Both the position numbers and the translations under genes were made by a program. A stretch of 64,000 bases of DNA, taken from the NCBI GenBank assembly GCA_963210315.1, contig OY723260.1:372001-436000 (forward strand). The letters are read 5' to 3'. Below, piece after piece: positions 61,140-64,000 of the stretch. Under the pieces are notes generated by a model. The model ran no database searches and had not been told where the DNA came from. It saw nothing but the letters and a program-made list of their open reading frames with translations. Within the stretch, counting starts at the first letter, position 1. Each line of letters opens with the position of its first letter. This stretch comes from Rhynchopus euleeides. Lineage: Eukaryota > Euglenozoa > Diplonemea > Diplonemida > Diplonemidae.

Positions 61140-61350
61140 AAAATCGTACTCCTTTCGCTTTATTATAGACACCCTGTCCAGCAACTGTGGGAGAACAGTT
61201 CCGGACTACTTTTTGTTGAGCGCACTTGCTGTCTCAAGGCTGTGTTGAGGCCCTGTGAAGTGGCATGAGGTGCTAATCCAAAGCTTCAGTCGTACGATTT
61301 CCTTCGTTACTTCGCGACTTCGCTACGCTTCGTCGCTCGTAACTAGTAAT
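61140..61350 (+). repeat. dispersed repeat pair, copy 2
   Basis: Partner of 44690-44890: GTACTCCTTTCGC, ACCCTGTCCAGCAACTG, then AAGCTTCAGTCGTACG and CTTCGTCGCTCGTAACTAG. The last words also occur at 6560-6590. Confidence 0.65.
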
Positions 61351-62200
61351 AAAAAAAAGGACTCTTGTGCCACAGCGTTCTGGACCCTCCACACGCACAC
61401 ACCTATACACACACCCCCTGCACACAATGTAGGAAATCCGTTCGTACAAAACAAAAGAACGCAGCAGCAAGCCAAATCCCCCCCCCCCCCTCCACCCACC
61501 GACACCCCAATTTCTTTGCCAAACGGCCCGCAAAGCACTGCCGCAACACGAAGAGTTTAGCAGTGGTCTGCAAACCGATAATTGCATCGCCTTTGTTTCT
61601 GGGAGGGGCGGGGGGGGACGGGGGGGTGGGGAATGCACATGGGGGGGGGGGGGATATGGGCATCCAGGGCAGCGCTAGATTCCCCTCGCACGACAGGGTT
61701 GGTTGGGTGGGGGTGGGGTGTTGTGCGAGGGGAGTGTCAATAACGAAGCGCTGCAATTGGATGCGGGGGGTGGGGGGGTGGGGGCGCGGGGGGAAGCACA
61801 CAACCATAAAAAATCCACCACCCAGTGTGGCACCTGGATTGGCACCGGTGAAAATCCCGTTATTCTGCACAGTGCGACGAAGCCCTCCTGCCTGTCACCG
61901 TCTCCACGTCACCCCTGCATGCAAAGCAAAAAACATGCTTTGTTTCGGCGGAACAGCAGAGGCACATTACTTCGACTTCACCTGGAACGCCTTGGCGTAT
62001 TTGCGGGTTTGCACCTGTCAGTGGGGGGTGTGTGTGCAGTGTCCGCCTTTTAGAGTGCGGGGGTGGAATCAGCTTTTGGTGTGTTGTTTGGCACAGGGGG
62101 TGTGTGGGGCGGGTGGGTGGGGATGGCAACATCCCTGCATAGCAACAGTGGCAACGGCAACAGTGCCGTTGCGGAAAGCGCGCATGCCCAACCCAAGCAG

Positions 62201-62946
62201 TCATACGTCGGTCATCAGCTCACGCCACTGCACAATAGTCAGCCCTTTGCTGTTGCCGTCTTCGTCCTTACCGATGGGCATGCCAGGTGCTGTGTTCAGC
62301 AGCTCCTGGAACTTGTTCATGTCGACGTGCTCGTTGATGCTGAGCGCCACGCTCGCCAGGTCCTTGGTGGAAATGAACTCCTTCGGGGTCCCGTCGTCGT
62401 TCTTCCCTGCGAAGACGCCAAAGGCCATCGCAACCTCCTCCCGCGAGTCGCGCGGTGCCGCACGCTTCTTCACCATGAACTTGAACTCGTCGAACTCCAT
62501 CTTCCCCGAGAAGTCCACGTCAACCTCTGCAATCTGCAACGGCAACAGGGGCAATGTGACGTGATACAAGGCAATGTTGGTGTGCCTGAGGCGGGGGTGC
62601 AGCGGTGCTGCCGTGGGATGGCGGGAAACGGACTCCAGAACAGCCCTATCGTCTATATCGGTTCGAAGTGTCGCCTGGCAAATTTACGAGCTCCAGAAAC
62701 AGGCCGAGGAGCTGCATGAATTCAACCGTTGAAAACCGTTGAACCTGTGCCAGTGTTAACACCGCTATCTATACTATGTTGCTGTTGTTGGGTGCATACC
62801 ATGCTGCGCAGGTCATCATCGTCAACCTTGCCGAAACCCAGCGCCTCCAGCACGAGCCCCATCTCCTCGTTGTCCATCGACCCATCGCCGTTGGCATCGA
62901 ACAGGTCGAACACCTCACGCAGCTGCGCGTCGGAAAGTCCTGCCAT
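62201..62946 (-). CDS. EF-hand calcium-binding protein (calmodulin/centrin-like), two exons
   Basis: Join 62946-62800 and 62533-62201 (159 aa). The 266-bp intron is phase 0, with donor ATG/GTATGC and acceptor CCGTTGCAG. EF-hand 1 loop is D17-A-N-G-D-G-S-M-D-N-E-E28; EF-hand 2 loop is D54-V-D-F-S-G-K-M-E-F-D-E65. Both have the acidic 1, 3, 5 and 12 positions or accepted substitutes, so both should bind calcium. The intron falls between the two hands. The C-terminal half (about 80-159) has FGVFAGKNDDGTPKEFIS and MPIGKDEDGNSKGLT, which look like degenerate hands. Its length is close to calmodulin (about 149 aa). It would be a calcium sensor or buffer in the cytosol; the exact family is not determinable. 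A MITE lies 138 bp upstream of the ATG. Confidence 0.85.
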
Positions 62947-64000
62947 TGTGTGCGTATGCCGTCACCACCTGTGGCCCATTTTGGCATTGGTTTTGAGCGA
63001 TTCGAATAAAAAGGGGGGCGGTGGCGGTTTGCGGTTTGTGCTGAAACAAGCTTGAGGCCTGCACAGGCATGAGATCCGACACTGGGGGTCTTCGCTACGG
63101 GGTGGTCGTCAGTGCATGTTAGTGCATTTCCAGTTGAATTGGCTGAAAACTGACGGAGATTGACGGAGGATAACGACCAGCGAAGACCCCCACTGGCATA
63201 ATAAAGAATGAAGAAGATGGCCAGGGGGTGCTGGGGGCGGAGGGGTCGGCAGTTACACACGTTGCTCCTACGTTACTTCCTGCGGCTGGACTGTCCCTTT
63301 GAGGGGGGGAGGGCACGTCTTATCAGTGTGGCTCAGCAAGGAACAGGCCTGTTTCATGCAAAATAAGTCGTTTTCAGAATTGAGCCGCAAAAAAAAAAGC
63401 GGTGCGCTTTCTTCTTCTTCCGCTGTTCAGCAAAAATAACCCCATGACACGGGTTGAAAAGAACAAAAGAAAGGGGGAAGTGCCGCCAGCTGCTAACCCA
63501 CGACTGCCCACACAGGATCATGCCGTGGCACTCTCCCCCCGGCACTTGCTGGAGCCTCTGATCAGTCTGGAGATTGACCAGAAGGAATAAGCGAGCGGAA
63601 TGAATGGTACTGTTAGGTTTTTTTTTTACTGTTAGGTAAGACGGCCCGTTTTGTCTGCCTTCACGATCAGGAGCGCTGCGGAATAAAGGGTGGGTGGGGA
63701 GTGAAGCAGACGAAAAGTAAGGTAAACCACAGAGAGAGCTGACCTCCTTTCGGTATGTGCAGGATGTGTGTCCGATGAAGGGGGGGGGAAGCGGGCGAAC
63801 CACATCTACCATCTGGGCCAGTGAGTTAGAATGGACCGACAGGAGGGTGGTGAGTGGCGGTGGTCGTGCATATTAAAAATCCGGGGTTCGGGCCGTTGAG
63901 TCCCTCTTCACTCACTTCACTTGGGTTCTTTGGTTTTATGGGTCAGCGCTTCCACACACACCACCCCCACCCCCCGAGTTGCTGTGTCTAAAAAAAAGGG
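62947..64000. other. no gene seen apart from a MITE
   Basis: Upstream region of the EF-hand gene and window edge. It has a MITE at 63084-63191 and short A- and T-runs. No ORF is convincing. Confidence 0.5.
63084..63191 (+). mobile_element. 109-bp-family MITE, copy 5, with 3-bp TSD
   Basis: GGGGGTCTTCGCTACGGGGT to CCAGCGAAGACCCCC. ACT occurs immediately before (63081-63083) and after (63192-63194), a likely 3-bp target duplication. This is the cleanest copy for defining the element ends. Confidence 0.9.

Larger units (their letters stand above)
59574..62200. other. no gene seen; simple repeats and one dispersed repeat
   Basis: GGATATCC/GGGATAT words at 59636-59760; TTCGCGCGAA cluster 2 at 60180-60320; C runs at 60356-60372 and 61480-61491; an inverted pair GCAGTGTAGGAC / GTCCTACACTGC at 60820-60874; and the dispersed repeat copy 2 at 61140-61350. 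No coding sequence was recognised. Confidence 0.5.

Noticed and set aside
61365..62564. 399-codon plus-strand ORF overlapping the EF-hand gene
   Set aside because: No domain; it overlaps the second exon of a well-supported gene on the other strand and runs through G/C homopolymers.

Overview
The window reads as nuclear DNA of a GC-rich unicellular eukaryote (alga or other protist). The grounds are spliced genes with GT-AG introns (donors GTATGT or GTATGC), multi-domain signalling proteins (receptor-type class III cyclases, a PH/PDZ protein, an EF-hand protein), eukaryotic transposon families (hAT, non-LTR retrotransposon, TIR elements, MITEs, a tyrosine-recombinase element), telomere-like TTAGGG/CCCTAA motifs and a 41-bp satellite. 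I cannot name the lineage from sequence alone. There is one 200-base assembly gap (9737-9936). I saw no rRNA, no convincing tRNA, no CRISPR array and no bacterial operon.

Layout. 1-18.5 kb is a transposon graveyard: a BED-finger hAT remnant, a TA-flanked TIR element with a zinc-knuckle ORF (1515-3274) and its internally deleted copy (15907-16660), two adjacent TIR elements both flanked by GTATAC (4771-7147), a partial hAT transposase (7721-9736) and a tyrosine recombinase gene inside ~45-bp inverted repeats (14409-15906). 18.5-21.5 kb is a telomere-motif array built as one large inverted repeat. 22.1-26.8 kb is a 41-bp satellite with higher-order repeats. 27.7-28.6 kb is the RNase H end of a non-LTR retrotransposon. 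28.9-43.8 kb holds two tandem paralogous receptor cyclases on the minus strand, one with a complete predicted adenylate cyclase site and one whose cyclase domain has lost key residues. 45.9-48.9 kb is a 3-kb TIR element with a 4-bp target duplication; its longest gene is split by a 661-bp hAT-type MITE with a perfect 8-bp target duplication. 51.1-56.6 kb is a three-exon PH-PH-PDZ-PH scaffold gene, with a small MITE in its first intron. 59.1-59.6 kb is another retrotransposon 3' end, and 62.2-62.9 kb is a two-exon EF-hand gene.

How the genes fit together. The only clear host genes are signalling genes: the two cyclases (cAMP production, and perhaps a pseudo-cyclase partner), the membrane-binding PH/PDZ scaffold and the calcium-binding EF-hand protein. 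All lie on the minus strand in the right half of the window. Everything else is mobile or satellite DNA, much of it nested, so relative insertion order can be read directly at several places.
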